Assembly: GCA_015661395.1 (NCBI GenBank)
Contig: JACWML010000017.1
Coordinates: forward strand, 1 to 37,563
Source of the DNA: Methanomicrobia archaeon
Lineage (GTDB): Archaea; Halobacteriota; Bog-38; Methanoflorentales; Methanoflorentaceae
Direction: 5' to 3'
Length of the DNA: 37,563 nucleotides
Each line of letters opens with the position of its first letter. Within the stretch, counting starts at the first letter, position 1. Positions 18,679 through 28,462 of this stretch are shown here, piece after piece. Under the pieces are notes generated by a model. It had not been told where the DNA came from, made no database searches, and saw only the letters and a program-made list of their open reading frames with translations. A program made the position numbers and the translations under genes.

Positions 18679-18909
18679 CTATGGCAAATCCATGCCGATG
18701 AGATATCTTTTGGCAAAATGGTCGGCTTCCTCGTCTCGCGGTTCAAAAAGAATTCCCTGATCGCCAGGAAACGGAATGCGGTGGTCGTGTTCCCAAGATA
18801 GGATGGCAGGCGGTATCCCGTTAGGATACGCATCGCACGTCGCGTTCGGGAAGACGACGTCGCGAAAGTGCTTGCACAGCGTGCATATCGGTGTCGCTAA
18901 TAACGTCAT
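18679..18909 (-). CDS. Small Cys-motif protein (CTLCKHF...ATCDAYPNGIP...DHRIPFPGDQGILFEP)
   Basis: Resembles a widespread short uncharacterised family with CxxCxHF, CxAYPxGIPxxIL, DHxxPxPGDxGIxFEP motifs. Confidence 0.65.
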   Translation of the reverse strand: MTLLATPICTLCKHFRDVVFPNATCDAYPNGIPPAILSWEHDHRIPFPGDQGILFEPRDEEADHFAKRYLIGMDLP

Positions 18910-19109
18910 AGGGCTGTCACGCCATGAAGTCGCTTGGTTGCTTAAGCATATTCATAACGCGTCCATATACGAGGGATAAGGCGCCCTCGTCAGCCCGTGC
19001 GCCAAAAGCACTGATAGGGGTACGAGGTCAGCCAGATGCGAGGCGACGCCAACTCCGCGCTGAGAGGATTTTTTATAGAGCGGATGAGTATAGGGCAGCA
19101 GGTGTTACC

Positions 19110-19640
19110 GTGACCAATCTATGGAAATCGCTTCCTGTTGGACCTAACCCGCCCGAAGTAGTGTACGCGTTGATCGAAGTCCCAAAAGGGTCCCAGAACA
19201 AGTACGAATATGAGAAGGACCTTGGCATCTTTGCCATTGACCGAGTGCTCTATTCACCGGTGCAGTACCCGACTGATTACGGCCTCATTCCCAAGACCTA
19301 CTACGACGACGGTGATCCCCTGGACGTCATGGTTGTGATAGATGAACCAACCTTTCCAGGATGCCTCATTGCTGTGCGGCCCATCGGCTTGATGCGGATG
19401 ATTGACAGTGGGGACAACGATGATAAGGTCTTGGCCGTACCCGATAAAGACCCGATGTATGCGGAAGTCACCGACATAAGCGATCTGCCCCCACACAAGA
19501 TGCGAGCTATTGGACATTTCTTCACCGTCTACAAGCAGCTTGAGGGCAAAAAAACCGATGTCACTGGTTGGGAAGGAGCTGAAAGCGCTAAAAACGCAAT
19601 AATGCATTCAATTAAACTCTACAAGGACAAATTCGGCTAA
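19110..19640 (+). CDS. ppa: Inorganic pyrophosphatase, soluble family I
   Basis: GTG start; VTNLWKSLPVGPNPPEVVYALIEVPKGSQNKYEYEKDLGIFAIDRVLYSPVQYPTDYGLIPKTYYDDGDPLDVMV (E-K-YP-YG / DxDPLD active-site motifs). Confidence 0.97.
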   Translation: MTNLWKSLPVGPNPPEVVYALIEVPKGSQNKYEYEKDLGIFAIDRVLYSPVQYPTDYGLIPKTYYDDGDPLDVMVVIDEPTFPGCLIAVRPIGLMRMIDSGDNDDKVLAVPDKDPMYAEVTDISDLPPHKMRAIGHFFTVYKQLEGKKTDVTGWEGAESAKNAIMHSIKLYKDKFG

Positions 19641-19834
19641 CCAACGCAGCTCGCGCCTCTTGGTTGGTATGCTACGAATGCCGGGCGGATCAACGCTGCA
19701 ATTCAACCCCAACAGCGCTTTAGCGCCTCTTACGGCGGAAAATCTGGTGCTTCATCGGCCGCTGGCCGAACCACCAAAAAGTTCTTAATCGGGCTGCGTC
19801 CTACCTACGGCTGCGCAACAAGACACTGCATCAC

Positions 19835-20671
19835 ATGGACATCTCACAACTCATACAGTCAATCGTCCTCGGCATCATACAGGGCGTAACGGAGTGGCTT
19901 CCGATCAGCAGCAAGGCGATGATGTCCGTGGTGATGGTGAGTTTCTACAATATGAGCCTCACCGAAGCGGTCTACTACGCCATTTGGTTGCATATCGGGT
20001 CGTTGTTCGCCGTCGCGCTGTTTTACCGAAGCGATATCCTCAAACTGTTCGCTAACTTGCCCACGTACGTGCGAGACTTTCGCCACCCGAGCGGGTACAA
20101 CCGACTGACAACGTTTCTCATCATCGCGACATTTGCTACCGCGCTCGTTGGTGCTCCCTTGCTCGTCTTTGGCTTGACAAAGCTGCAGCTGACGGGGAGT
20201 TACGCCATCGCGTTTATCGGCGCGCTCCTCATCGGCACCGGCTTGCTGCAACTGCGCGCGCGGCAGAGAGTCGGCAAACGAAACCGGTCGCTCTCACTAA
20301 CCGACGCAATTATGGTTGGGCTCTTGCAAGGCGTAGCAATACTTCCTGGCTTCAGTCGCTCAGGACTGACCGTGTCAGCGCTCCTCTTGCGTCGTTACTC
20401 GGCAAAGGACGCGCTCAATTTGAGCTTTTTGATGTACATCCCTGCCGTGATCGGAGCTGAAATAGGGCTGACCATTATAAAAAGCGGGTCGTACTTCACC
20501 GTTTACGCTCTTATCGCCATCGTCGTCTCGTTCTTCTTTGCCCTCTTAACCATTAGCACGCTCCTGAGAGTGGCAGAGCGGATAAACTTCGGCTATTTCT
20601 GTATTCTCATCGGGTGCCTGGCGTTGGTGCCGCTTCTTATCACGCTGACCGGCGTCCTGCCCGGCGTCTGA
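19835..20671 (+). CDS. uppP: Undecaprenyl-diphosphatase family (UppP/BacA-like)
   Basis: SIVLGIIQGVTEWLPISSKAMMSV, GLLQGVAILPGFSRSGLTVSALLLRRYSAKDALNLSFLMYIPAVIGAEIG. Confidence 0.95.
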   Translation: MDISQLIQSIVLGIIQGVTEWLPISSKAMMSVVMVSFYNMSLTEAVYYAIWLHIGSLFAVALFYRSDILKLFANLPTYVRDFRHPSGYNRLTTFLIIATFATALVGAPLLVFGLTKLQLTGSYAIAFIGALLIGTGLLQLRARQRVGKRNRSLSLTDAIMVGLLQGVAILPGFSRSGLTVSALLLRRYSAKDALNLSFLMYIPAVIGAEIGLTIIKSGSYFTVYALIAIVVSFFFALLTISTLLRVAERINFGYFCILIGCLALVPLLITLTGVLPGV

Positions 20672-20693
20672 GCGACCAACCACCGCTTATCCT

Positions 20694-21023
20694 TCTTTAT
20701 TTGAGCTCTCCCATCCGGGTTGAGGTATCCACGTTGCTCCTCCGCAGGTACGCGCCGACCGATGCACCGAACATCAGCTTTCTTCTCACGTCCCGGCCGT
20801 GATCGAAGCTGAGATTGGGTCGCAGCTTCTGAAAGGGGGGATTTACTACAGCATCTACCCGCTCACCGCTATCGTCGTTGCTTTCGCCTCTGGGCTGTTT
20901 GCGACAAGCGTGCTTCTGAAGATTGCTGAGCGCGTAGATTTCAGCTGCTTCGCTATTTTCATAGCGTTGTGCACGCTTGCGATATTTGTCCTTATTCATC
21001 CGAGTTCGCGGTCCCCCAACTGA
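20694..21023 (+). pseudogene. Degenerate tandem copy of the C-terminal third of a uppP paralogue
   Basis: LSSPIRVEVSTLLLRRYAPTDAPNISFLL then, after a frame change, VPAVIEAEIGSQLLKGGIYYSIYPLTAIVVAFASGLFATSVLLKIAERVDFSCFAIFIALC; parallels LLLRRYSAKDALNLSFLMYIPAVIGAEIGLTIIKSGSYFTVYALIAIVVSFFFALLTISTLLRVAERINFGYF in the intact gene. Confidence 0.9.
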
Positions 21024-21059
21024 TACGACGAGGCTTTAGCACAAAAAATCGCGGCCGTC

Positions 21060-21730
21060 GCAAGATCTTCGCGATCACGATGTAATTGATATACTGAGAG
21101 GGCGCCTGCCTCACGACGTTATCGACCATCTCGAGACTGAGGGAAAGACGCTCGTGCTGGTCGGCACCCATACCCACATCATAGGCGTCATCGGCCTCAA
21201 GGACCGAATTCGAGACGCATCGGCAGGGACGCTGCGAGCTCTGACCGCGCGTGGCATCAAAACCGTCATGCTGACAGGTGACAATGAGCGCGCAGGGGCG
21301 GCGATTGCTAGTGAGCTTCCGTTGAGCGAGTGTTACGCGGAGCTGCTGCCTGAGGATAAAGTGCGACATGTTGATGAACTGGCAACGGCCTACAAACACG
21401 TTGCAATGATCGGAGACGGCGTCAACGATGCCCCTGCGATGGCGCGGGCGCACGTGAGTATCGCGATGGGAACTGCCGGCGACGTCGCCATTGAAACAGC
21501 TGATATCGCACTGATGCACGATGATCTCTCGAAAGTGACGTATCTCATCGATCTTAGCAAGAAAACGATGTCTGTGGTCAGAGAGAACGTGATCGCAGCA
21601 ATCCTCATTAAAGGATCTTTTGCGGTGCTCGCCTTTCCGGGATTCATTAGCCTCTGGCTTGCCGTCGGGGTCGGTGACATGGGACTGAGCCTCGCAGTCA
21701 TCCAATGCATTGCGAATCGGCAGCAGGCGA
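21060..21730 (+). pseudogene. C-terminal fragment of a P1B-type heavy-metal ATPase
   Basis: [20 protein letters not shown]...[66 protein letters not shown]...[50 protein letters not shown] and GDGVNDAPA present; DKTGT phosphorylation site and upstream domains missing. Confidence 0.9.
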
Positions 21731-21873
21731 TAATGGGCACGCGGTGCTATCGCCGCGCGGGGGGAGTCTCAGTTTGCATTCGCGAGTGCTGCGCCATAGC
21801 AAGCGCTTCCGGACGCCTACTGCGGGTTTACTCGCTCACGGCTCTTAGCGCCAGCAGGGATTTGCTGTTGAGC

Positions 21874-22434
21874 TCAGCGCACGACGACGGTGTAACTTGT
21901 GCTCTGCGTCACCGCTCCCGATGAGCTAACGTAATCAAACGTGATGCTGGTCGTCCCCACTCTCAGTGCTTGGAACGTAAACACCTCAGCCCCTCCTGCA
22001 CCGGGGAGCGGGGTGCTGGTAGCGGTACTAGCGAACGTTTGGCTTTGCAAAGCAAGAGCGCCTGTGTCGAATGTCGGCTGCCAGTGATACCCGGTCGACA
22101 CATTTGCGAGCAGCGCTATCGGGAATTGCTGGCCCTGCTCCACGACGATCTGCTGTCCTGAAGGTGTTGGGATGGGCGTCGCGGTGGGCGTCGGAGTTAC
22201 AGAGAGCTGTGTCGTTGTGACCCCCGTCGCGTTTGTGCTGGCGTTAGATGGCGCATTTGAAGCGGGCGTGGACGTGTTTAGCAACCCTAGTCCAAAAACC
22301 ACCGCAATAACGATTACGATAACAATTATAAGCGCAATTATGGCTGCCACCCAGCTGCGCACTTCGATGTGAATCCGCCTCCCGTCCGCACTATGTTCTA
22401 TGTTCGTAATAGCTAAAAGAGTCACCAGCACCAA
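21874..22434 (-). CDS. Membrane-anchored chagasin-like (I42) peptidase inhibitor
   Basis: N-terminal TM ([24 protein letters not shown]), Thr/Pro/Ser linker ([14 protein letters not shown]), then chagasin-like domain [22 protein letters not shown]...[29 protein letters not shown]. Start codon uncertain. Confidence 0.75.
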   Translation of the reverse strand: MVLVTLLAITNIEHSADGRRIHIEVRSWVAAIIALIIVIVIVIAVVFGLGLLNTSTPASNAPSNASTNATGVTTTQLSVTPTPTATPIPTPSGQQIVVEQGQQFPIALLANVSTGYHWQPTFDTGALALQSQTFASTATSTPLPGAGGAEVFTFQALRVGTTSITFDYVSSSGAVTQSTSYTVVVR

Positions 22435-22724
22435 TGCGCTTTCTGCAAATAGCTTTTACGGTAATCGTGCGACGCGACTGCGTCTTTCTGCACCTGATCC
22501 GGGGAGGCTTGCAAAAGCAATCGGTTACAGATGTTTGGCGTCAGTGCCATGGCCTTGAGTGGCACCTCCCGTGAAGGCACTGCGAAGCTGTTTTCAGGTT
22601 TAGGCTGAGCATTCCGGTCGCATCGTTTGCCATCTCCCCAACAGCGCAGCCTCCGCACCCGAAAGCATTTACGAACGTTGACCGTCAAATTAAAGTATAG
22701 ACACCAAGAAAATAAAACACGGAT

Positions 22725-22836
22725 CATAGACAGGGGTTGCAGACCTGTGCTCTGTTGTCACCTTTGCTGCAACAGTGCGCAGATCTGCAGCACAGTCCCC
22801 GAGCCTAAGCCGGCTCGGGCTTCTCTTTTTTGGGTC
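22725..22836 (+). ncRNA. Candidate structured RNA with long imperfect hairpin
   Basis: Hairpin GCAGA-c-CTGTGC-t-CTGTTG (22739-22757) / CAACAG-t-GCGCAG-a-TCTGC (22770-22788) around a 12-nt loop, TATA-like ttaaagtata upstream (~22690), terminator downstream; no convincing ORF. Confidence 0.5.
22798..22832 (+). terminator. GC-rich hairpin followed by T-tract (intrinsic-terminator-like)
   Basis: CCCGAGCC-TAAGCC-GGCTCGGG (perfect 8-bp stem) then cttctctttttt. Confidence 0.75.
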
Positions 22837-23375
22837 TAAGAGCGTACAGAACATCGCGCAATACCCACTGTTAAACATTTCTATTTAGTTCGATTGTCGA
22901 AGCCTCTTTTAAGAACGCTTACAGTTGCCAAGATGACAGACGAGGCGATTATCGTAGTACAACCGAGAATCAGGAATGGGCCCACCTCAAAAAGCGCGCT
23001 GTCTGTCCGTGCAGCGTGAGGCATTTAAGCGAGCAGCTGCGATGATCGATCAGCGAGATGTGCGACATCGTAAGCTCTCTAGGCTTTAAATTGCAGCACG
23101 GGTCCTCAGCGCCACGCCTGAGTTTGGCTCCGCAGTTTTGATCGTGGAAGGAGGGGTGCTGTAGATGTCACAGCTTGCAAACAGTGTCATCCCTTTGCTA
23201 CTTGGGACACAACCCACAGAGTTGGCCGTGCGCGACGACGATCGGAACAATAGCTAAGCGCACCTGGTAAGCCCAGTTTTGAGATTATTTTTCGCCGGCA
23301 CTATGCTCCCTGGTCTCAAAAAAAACGCAGGAATACTTATCGACTTGAAACACCACTAAAGATTTGGGAAAAAAC

Positions 23376-23528
23376 ATGTGCTCTGGCGGTGGCCCAGTCA
23401 TTACTATGGAAACGAACTGGTTTGTGAAGTATCACTGCAACAACTGCGGAAAGATGTTCAAAGCGATGGGCAAAACCCCGACGTGTCCGTCCTGTAACTC
23501 GGAAGACGTTGTGAACCATTCAGATTAA
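23376..23528 (+). CDS. Small zinc-ribbon protein (50 aa)
   Basis: MCSGGGPVITMETNWFVKYHCNNCGKMFKAMGKTPTCPSCNSEDVVNHSD*; CxxC...CxxC. Below the ORF-track length cutoff. Confidence 0.7.
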   Translation: MCSGGGPVITMETNWFVKYHCNNCGKMFKAMGKTPTCPSCNSEDVVNHSD

Positions 23529-23724
23529 ACGTTGAGACGCAGAAGATTGCAGACTTGCTTAAGCAGCTGCTTCGTTGATAGCTCTGAACGGAAAAAAGCA
23601 CATGCTCTCACCGTGTTTGCGCAGCTGTTGTTGACCCCAGAAATCCACGAATGTGTATTTAAGATTGGCCGATATCGGCACTGCATTGGAAGAATGGCTG
23701 GGATAGTGGTTGCAGAGGCAAAAA

Positions 23725-24543
23725 ATGATCGAAAAGGCAGTAATACCGGCAGCGGGCTTAGGAACGAGATTTCTGCCAGCAACGAAAGCGCAGCCAAAGG
23801 AGATGCTGCCTGTCGTTGACAAGCCGGTCATCCAATACGTTGTCGAAGAAGCGCTATCGTGTGGGATAAAGGATATCCTGATAATCACGGGACGAAACAA
23901 ACGAGCGATAGAGGATCACTTCGATAGGGGGACAATTGACAACAGGTACTTGCTTGAAATAGACGAAATGATGGACGAAGTGAGTCTTTTTTATACCCGG
24001 CAAAGGGAGCCAAAAGGGCTCGGGGATGCCGTCTCTTACGCTAAAAGCTTCGTCGCCGACGAGCCATTTGCCCTGCTGTTAGGTGATACTATAACCATCC
24101 CCGGGTGCTCACGAGAACTGATAGCGAAATATGAGGCTTTCAGGACGTGTATCATAGCCGTTGAACAGGTCCCCAGGGAGAAAATAAGCAGCTATGGGGT
24201 AGTTCAAGGCAAGGAAATTAACAAAGACGTGCTGCTCGTTGAAGATCTGGTGGAAAAGCCCGCTCAAGAGGCCGCGCCGTCAAACTTGGCGATCTTGGGC
24301 AGATATGTCCTGACCCCGGCAATATTCGACGCAATTGAAAAGACTCCGCCGGGAAAGGGAGATGAGATTCAGCTTACCGATGCGCTTCGTAACGTGGAAG
24401 AGAAGAAATACGCGTACATTTACCGGGGCAAAAGATACGACATAGGAAACAAGGTCGACTGGATAAAATCGAATATTGAGCTTTTCTTACAAGATGAGCG
24501 ATTTCACGGCGAAATTGAACGTTTTTTGCATATGCTAAGATAG
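23725..24543 (+). CDS. galU: UTP-glucose-1-phosphate uridylyltransferase
   Basis: MIEKAVIPAAGLGTRFLPATKAQPKEMLPVVDKPVIQYVVEEAL, LLGDTI, VEKP, GRYVLTPAIFDAIE. Confidence 0.95.
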   Translation: MIEKAVIPAAGLGTRFLPATKAQPKEMLPVVDKPVIQYVVEEALSCGIKDILIITGRNKRAIEDHFDRGTIDNRYLLEIDEMMDEVSLFYTRQREPKGLGDAVSYAKSFVADEPFALLLGDTITIPGCSRELIAKYEAFRTCIIAVEQVPREKISSYGVVQGKEINKDVLLVEDLVEKPAQEAAPSNLAILGRYVLTPAIFDAIEKTPPGKGDEIQLTDALRNVEEKKYAYIYRGKRYDIGNKVDWIKSNIELFLQDERFHGEIERFLHMLR

Positions 24544-24547
24544 GGAC

Positions 24548-25552
24548 ATGAACGCGAGAGAGGTTAAGGAGATAATTGGTACTCTTGGTGACATAAGAGA
24601 AGACGTTCACGGCAAGACCGTTCTAGTGACGGGAGGTGCCGGCTTTTTAGGCTCGTGGCTGTGCGATGTTCTGGTTGAACTCGATGCAAATGTGCTCTGC
24701 ATAGATAACCTTGCGAGTGGCCTGAAATCCAACATATCCGAGCTTCTTGACAAGGATAATTTCACGTTCATCAGGCACGACATCACGCAGCCCGTGTTTT
24801 TCGATGAAGATTTAGACGTGGTGTTGCATCTGGCGAGCAGGGCTTCTCCGTTTGAGTTTCAGAGATTCCCCATCCAGATTCTTAAGGCAAACACACTGGG
24901 AATCTGGGTAGCACTTGGTCTAGCGAAGAGGCACAAAGCGCGACTTCTCTACACATCGACGTCCGAGATCTACGGAAATGCCACGGAGATACCGACGTCG
25001 GAAGAGTACACGGGAAATGTGAATCCGATCGGAGCGAGAAGTTGCTATGACGAGGCGAAGAGGTGTGGGGAATCCTTTGTCACGGCGTACCGTTTAGAGC
25101 ACGGCATGGATGCGAGGATAGCACGACTATTCAACACGTACGGTCCAAGAATGCGGGCAGATGACATCTATGGAAGGGTCGTGCCGCGCTTTATTGACCA
25201 AGCGCTAAAAAATGCGCCGATAACCGTTTTTGGCGACGGATCACAGACAAGAAGTTTTTGCTACGTCACCGATCAAATAGAAGCGCTATTGAGATTTGCT
25301 TTCCTGGAAGATCTAGATGGAAAAACCGTTAACGTCGGAAGCGACGAAGAGATAACAATCGTTGCGCTTGCGGAAATCATCAAGAAACTAACGAATTCTG
25401 CGTCAAACATCAAGTTTGAAGATCTGCCCAAAGATGATCCTTTGCGGAGAAGGCCAGACATCGGCAAGGCCAAAGATCTTCTGAATTGGAAACCGAAGGT
25501 CGGTTTGGAAAAAGGACTCGAAAGAACAATCCGATGGTTTAGGATGAAATAA
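24548..25552 (+). CDS. Extended SDR, UDP-glucuronate decarboxylase (UXS)-like
   Basis: TVLVTGGAGFLGSWL, DVVLHLASRASPFEFQRFPIQILKANTLG, STSEIYGNA, RSCYDEAKRCGES (YDEAKR of UXS), FNTYGPRMRADDIYGRVVPRFI. Confidence 0.88.
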   Translation: MNAREVKEIIGTLGDIREDVHGKTVLVTGGAGFLGSWLCDVLVELDANVLCIDNLASGLKSNISELLDKDNFTFIRHDITQPVFFDEDLDVVLHLASRASPFEFQRFPIQILKANTLGIWVALGLAKRHKARLLYTSTSEIYGNATEIPTSEEYTGNVNPIGARSCYDEAKRCGESFVTAYRLEHGMDARIARLFNTYGPRMRADDIYGRVVPRFIDQALKNAPITVFGDGSQTRSFCYVTDQIEALLRFAFLEDLDGKTVNVGSDEEITIVALAEIIKKLTNSASNIKFEDLPKDDPLRRRPDIGKAKDLLNWKPKVGLEKGLERTIRWFRMK

Positions 25553-25554
25553 TC

Positions 25555-26484
25555 GTGCCACCACAGTACGACATAGCCGTCGCGTACAGAATCTATCCGA
25601 ACGTCTCAAGGGTCCCCCCCATCTTCCCCGACGACAAGCTCAAGTTGGCAGAGCTCTGCCTGAAGACCTTTAAGCACTCCCTCGGCTCACTGAAAGCAAA
25701 AATGTTTGTCTTGCTCGATAATTGCCCCCCGAGCTATGAGGACTTGTTTAAACGATTTTTTGATGAGCAGGACTTAGAGCTAATCAGGTTAAATGGGATT
25801 GGAAACCGCGCGACCTTTGTCATGCAAATTGACGTCCTCTTGGATCAGAGTTTCTCAGAAATTGTCTATTTTGCTGAAGATGACTACCTGTACCTCCCCA
25901 ACCAATTCGAACGTATGGTGAAGTTTTTACGAGAAGAAGCACAAGTCGACTTTGTCTCCCCGTACGATCATTTAGATTATTATGTTGATGAGATACACAA
26001 GTACAAGAGTCACATTAGGTTTTTTGGCGACAGGCATTGGAGGACAGTCGCCAGCACTTGCCTGACATTTCTAACCACGAAATCTACGTTGTCAGCCACC
26101 AGAAATGTTTTTAAAACGTATGCCGCAAGAAATTCAGACGGAGGCATTTGGTTGAGTTTGACAAAACATCAAGTGTTTAACCCGTTTACGATTGCTAAAC
26201 ACTTGCAGGACAAGAATGACAGAAAAATGAGGGAGAAACTCATCGATATGATCGGCAATGCTTGGCGGTTTTGTTGGAGACAAATCGTCTTTGGGAGGCG
26301 ATGGAATTTGTGGGTTCCTATTCCCAGCATCGCTACACACATGGAACGCAACTATTTAGCTCCAACTTTTTCCTGGATTGATCTTCCTTCTGCAATGCTA
26401 AGCAAACTCCAATCGGAAGATGCAAAATTTCCATCCCAGCAGATTTTCGACTACAAGTATGTTGATATGAATTCAAGAGTATGA
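25555..26484 (+). CDS. Glycosyltransferase-like protein (GT-A-like)
   Basis: YDIAVAYRIYPNVSR...MFVLLDNCPPSYEDLFKRFF...IVYFAEDDYLYLPNQFERMVKFL (acidic EDDY motif); in polysaccharide operon directly after the SDR; GTG start. Confidence 0.65.
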   Translation: MPPQYDIAVAYRIYPNVSRVPPIFPDDKLKLAELCLKTFKHSLGSLKAKMFVLLDNCPPSYEDLFKRFFDEQDLELIRLNGIGNRATFVMQIDVLLDQSFSEIVYFAEDDYLYLPNQFERMVKFLREEAQVDFVSPYDHLDYYVDEIHKYKSHIRFFGDRHWRTVASTCLTFLTTKSTLSATRNVFKTYAARNSDGGIWLSLTKHQVFNPFTIAKHLQDKNDRKMREKLIDMIGNAWRFCWRQIVFGRRWNLWVPIPSIATHMERNYLAPTFSWIDLPSAMLSKLQSEDAKFPSQQIFDYKYVDMNSRV

Positions 26485-26663
26485 GACGTCCTTAGCTAGC
26501 TCGCGAAATATTGCTTAGAATGCCGCCTCGCATCTTGCCGAGTACTTCTGGCTTTTAAGCTTTGTAGCGCAATGGGCGGTGGCGCGACGATGGACTAAGA
26601 TTAAAACTTGTTGACGCTTTAAGCCAATCATAGAATCGCGCATTAGTTCCCGCAAGAGTTTAT

Positions 26664-28118
26664 ATGGACACTGCCAAAACCGTTGGAAAAAATACCCTAG
26701 TCTTGTTCGCGTCCCAAATCGTAAGTATGGGGTTAGGCTTCTTCTACCTCATATTTAGCGCCCGGTATCTTGGTCCGGAGTTGTTTGGACTCCTCACCTT
26801 TGCGTTGGCATTTACGGGGATTTTTGGGCTTCTCCTGGATCTGGGCCTGAATATTCTGACGACACGAGAGGTCGCGCGAGACAACTCACGCGCAAACAAG
26901 TACCTTAGCAATATCACTTTTATTAAGGTATTTTTGGCAGTAATCACTTCTGGCCTCATCGCTGTTTCTGTCTATGGCCTAGGTTATTCAGGAGAGACGA
27001 CTGCAGTCATCTATTTGCTCACGTTGTCCACAATCTTCACCGCTCTCACAGCCTCGTTTTATGCAATATTTCAGTCATTTGAGAGAATGGAATATCAGTC
27101 TTTCGGGGCAATCTTGAGCAGCGTTTTGTTGCTGACAGGCGCCGTTTTTTTGATAACGCGAAGCGCTGGAGTCGTCGCATTTGCTTCGATCTATCTAATT
27201 TCTAATGCAATCGTTTTAGGTTACAGTTTCGTCATATGCGTGCGAAAATTCAATTTGTTCAAAGTGGAAATTGACTGGAATTTTTGGAGGCCGACGATCA
27301 AAGAGGCATTGCCTTTCGGATTGAGCGGCGTCTTTGTAACGATATATTTCTGGATAGACTCATTGATGCTGTCGGTAATTCAGGGAAACCAAGCCGTTGG
27401 CTGGTACAACGCTGCATATAGATTGGTCTTCAGCCTACTGTTTATACCTACAGTTTTCAATACAGCTGTTTTCCCTGCGATGTCAAGATTTTACCTCTCT
27501 TCGCAGAATTCTCTGCAGCTGATGTGGAAAAAATACCTCAGATTCATGTTGATTCTGGGCATCCCCATTGGCGTCGGTACAACGCTTTTAGCTAGAAGAA
27601 TTATCTTACTCATATTTGGCGAAGGTTACGCGCCCTCAGTTGTCGTCTTGCAGTTACTTATATGGTCAATGGTTTTTATTTTTGCCAATGCTCCTTTCTT
27701 TCGTTTGTTTGAATCAACTAACAAACAAATTGTTGTCACTAAAATCACAGGGCTCATGGTGATTGTCAACGTTGCGATCAATCTCATATTGATCCCAAAA
27801 TTCAGTTACGTAGGAGCGAGTATAGCCACACTAATAACGGAATTCGTCGTTGTGACTCTTGCCTTCGTTTTGGCAGAAAGAAATCTGTATGTGGTCAATA
27901 AAGCTGAGCTGGCCGGTATTATGCTCAGAGTTGTCAGCGCGAGTACAATAATGGGGCTTTTTGTTGCATATTTTCAAGCATCCAACTTGTTTTTGCTAGT
28001 AATATCAGCCGGCTTGTTGTATTTCGGCGTGTTGTACATCGTAAAAGGAATTGATAAAGAAGACATCATGCTTGTGAAATCAATATTGTCGTCCAATTCA
28101 TCGATGCGTAAAAAATGA
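26664..28118 (+). CDS. Polysaccharide flippase (Wzx/RfbX-like, MOP superfamily)
   Basis: MDTAKTVGKNTLVLFASQIVSMGLGFFYLIFSARYLGPELFGLLTFALAFTGIFGLLLDLGLNILTTREVARD; multiple TM segments. Confidence 0.94.
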   Translation: MDTAKTVGKNTLVLFASQIVSMGLGFFYLIFSARYLGPELFGLLTFALAFTGIFGLLLDLGLNILTTREVARDNSRANKYLSNITFIKVFLAVITSGLIAVSVYGLGYSGETTAVIYLLTLSTIFTALTASFYAIFQSFERMEYQSFGAILSSVLLLTGAVFLITRSAGVVAFASIYLISNAIVLGYSFVICVRKFNLFKVEIDWNFWRPTIKEALPFGLSGVFVTIYFWIDSLMLSVIQGNQAVGWYNAAYRLVFSLLFIPTVFNTAVFPAMSRFYLSSQNSLQLMWKKYLRFMLILGIPIGVGTTLLARRIILLIFGEGYAPSVVVLQLLIWSMVFIFANAPFFRLFESTNKQIVVTKITGLMVIVNVAINLILIPKFSYVGASIATLITEFVVVTLAFVLAERNLYVVNKAELAGIMLRVVSASTIMGLFVAYFQASNLFLLVISAGLLYFGVLYIVKGIDKEDIMLVKSILSSNSSMRKK

Positions 28119-28462
28119 ATGATGATCCAAGGACCTCTATTGATTTTTTATTCATCTTGTCGTCGTCAGCAACATAACAGTAGACGGTGATCCGACATCT
28201 GAAAATAGCAAATGTGAGATTTTTCTTAAAGCGGAAGAGTAGCGAAGACAGATGGTGAACTATGAGACTATGCCCGGAAGAACCCCGCCTTTAGAGAGCG
28301 CCACCGAGAGTAGACGGAAAGTCAGATACGGGTGCTATGATGCAATCTACGCACTTTGCGCGTCTGCTCGTTCATCCTAATTTGAAAAGGTCATATTTGG
28401 GTAAAATGTGGGCGCCCATTTAGACCAATAGTCGTTTAACTCTCATCTCAAATTGGTCTGTA

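Noticed and set aside
20992-21705. 237-aa reverse-strand ORF opposite the P1B-ATPase fragment
   Set aside because: The + strand carries unmistakable ATPase motifs ([12 protein letters not shown]); the reverse ORF has no family signature.
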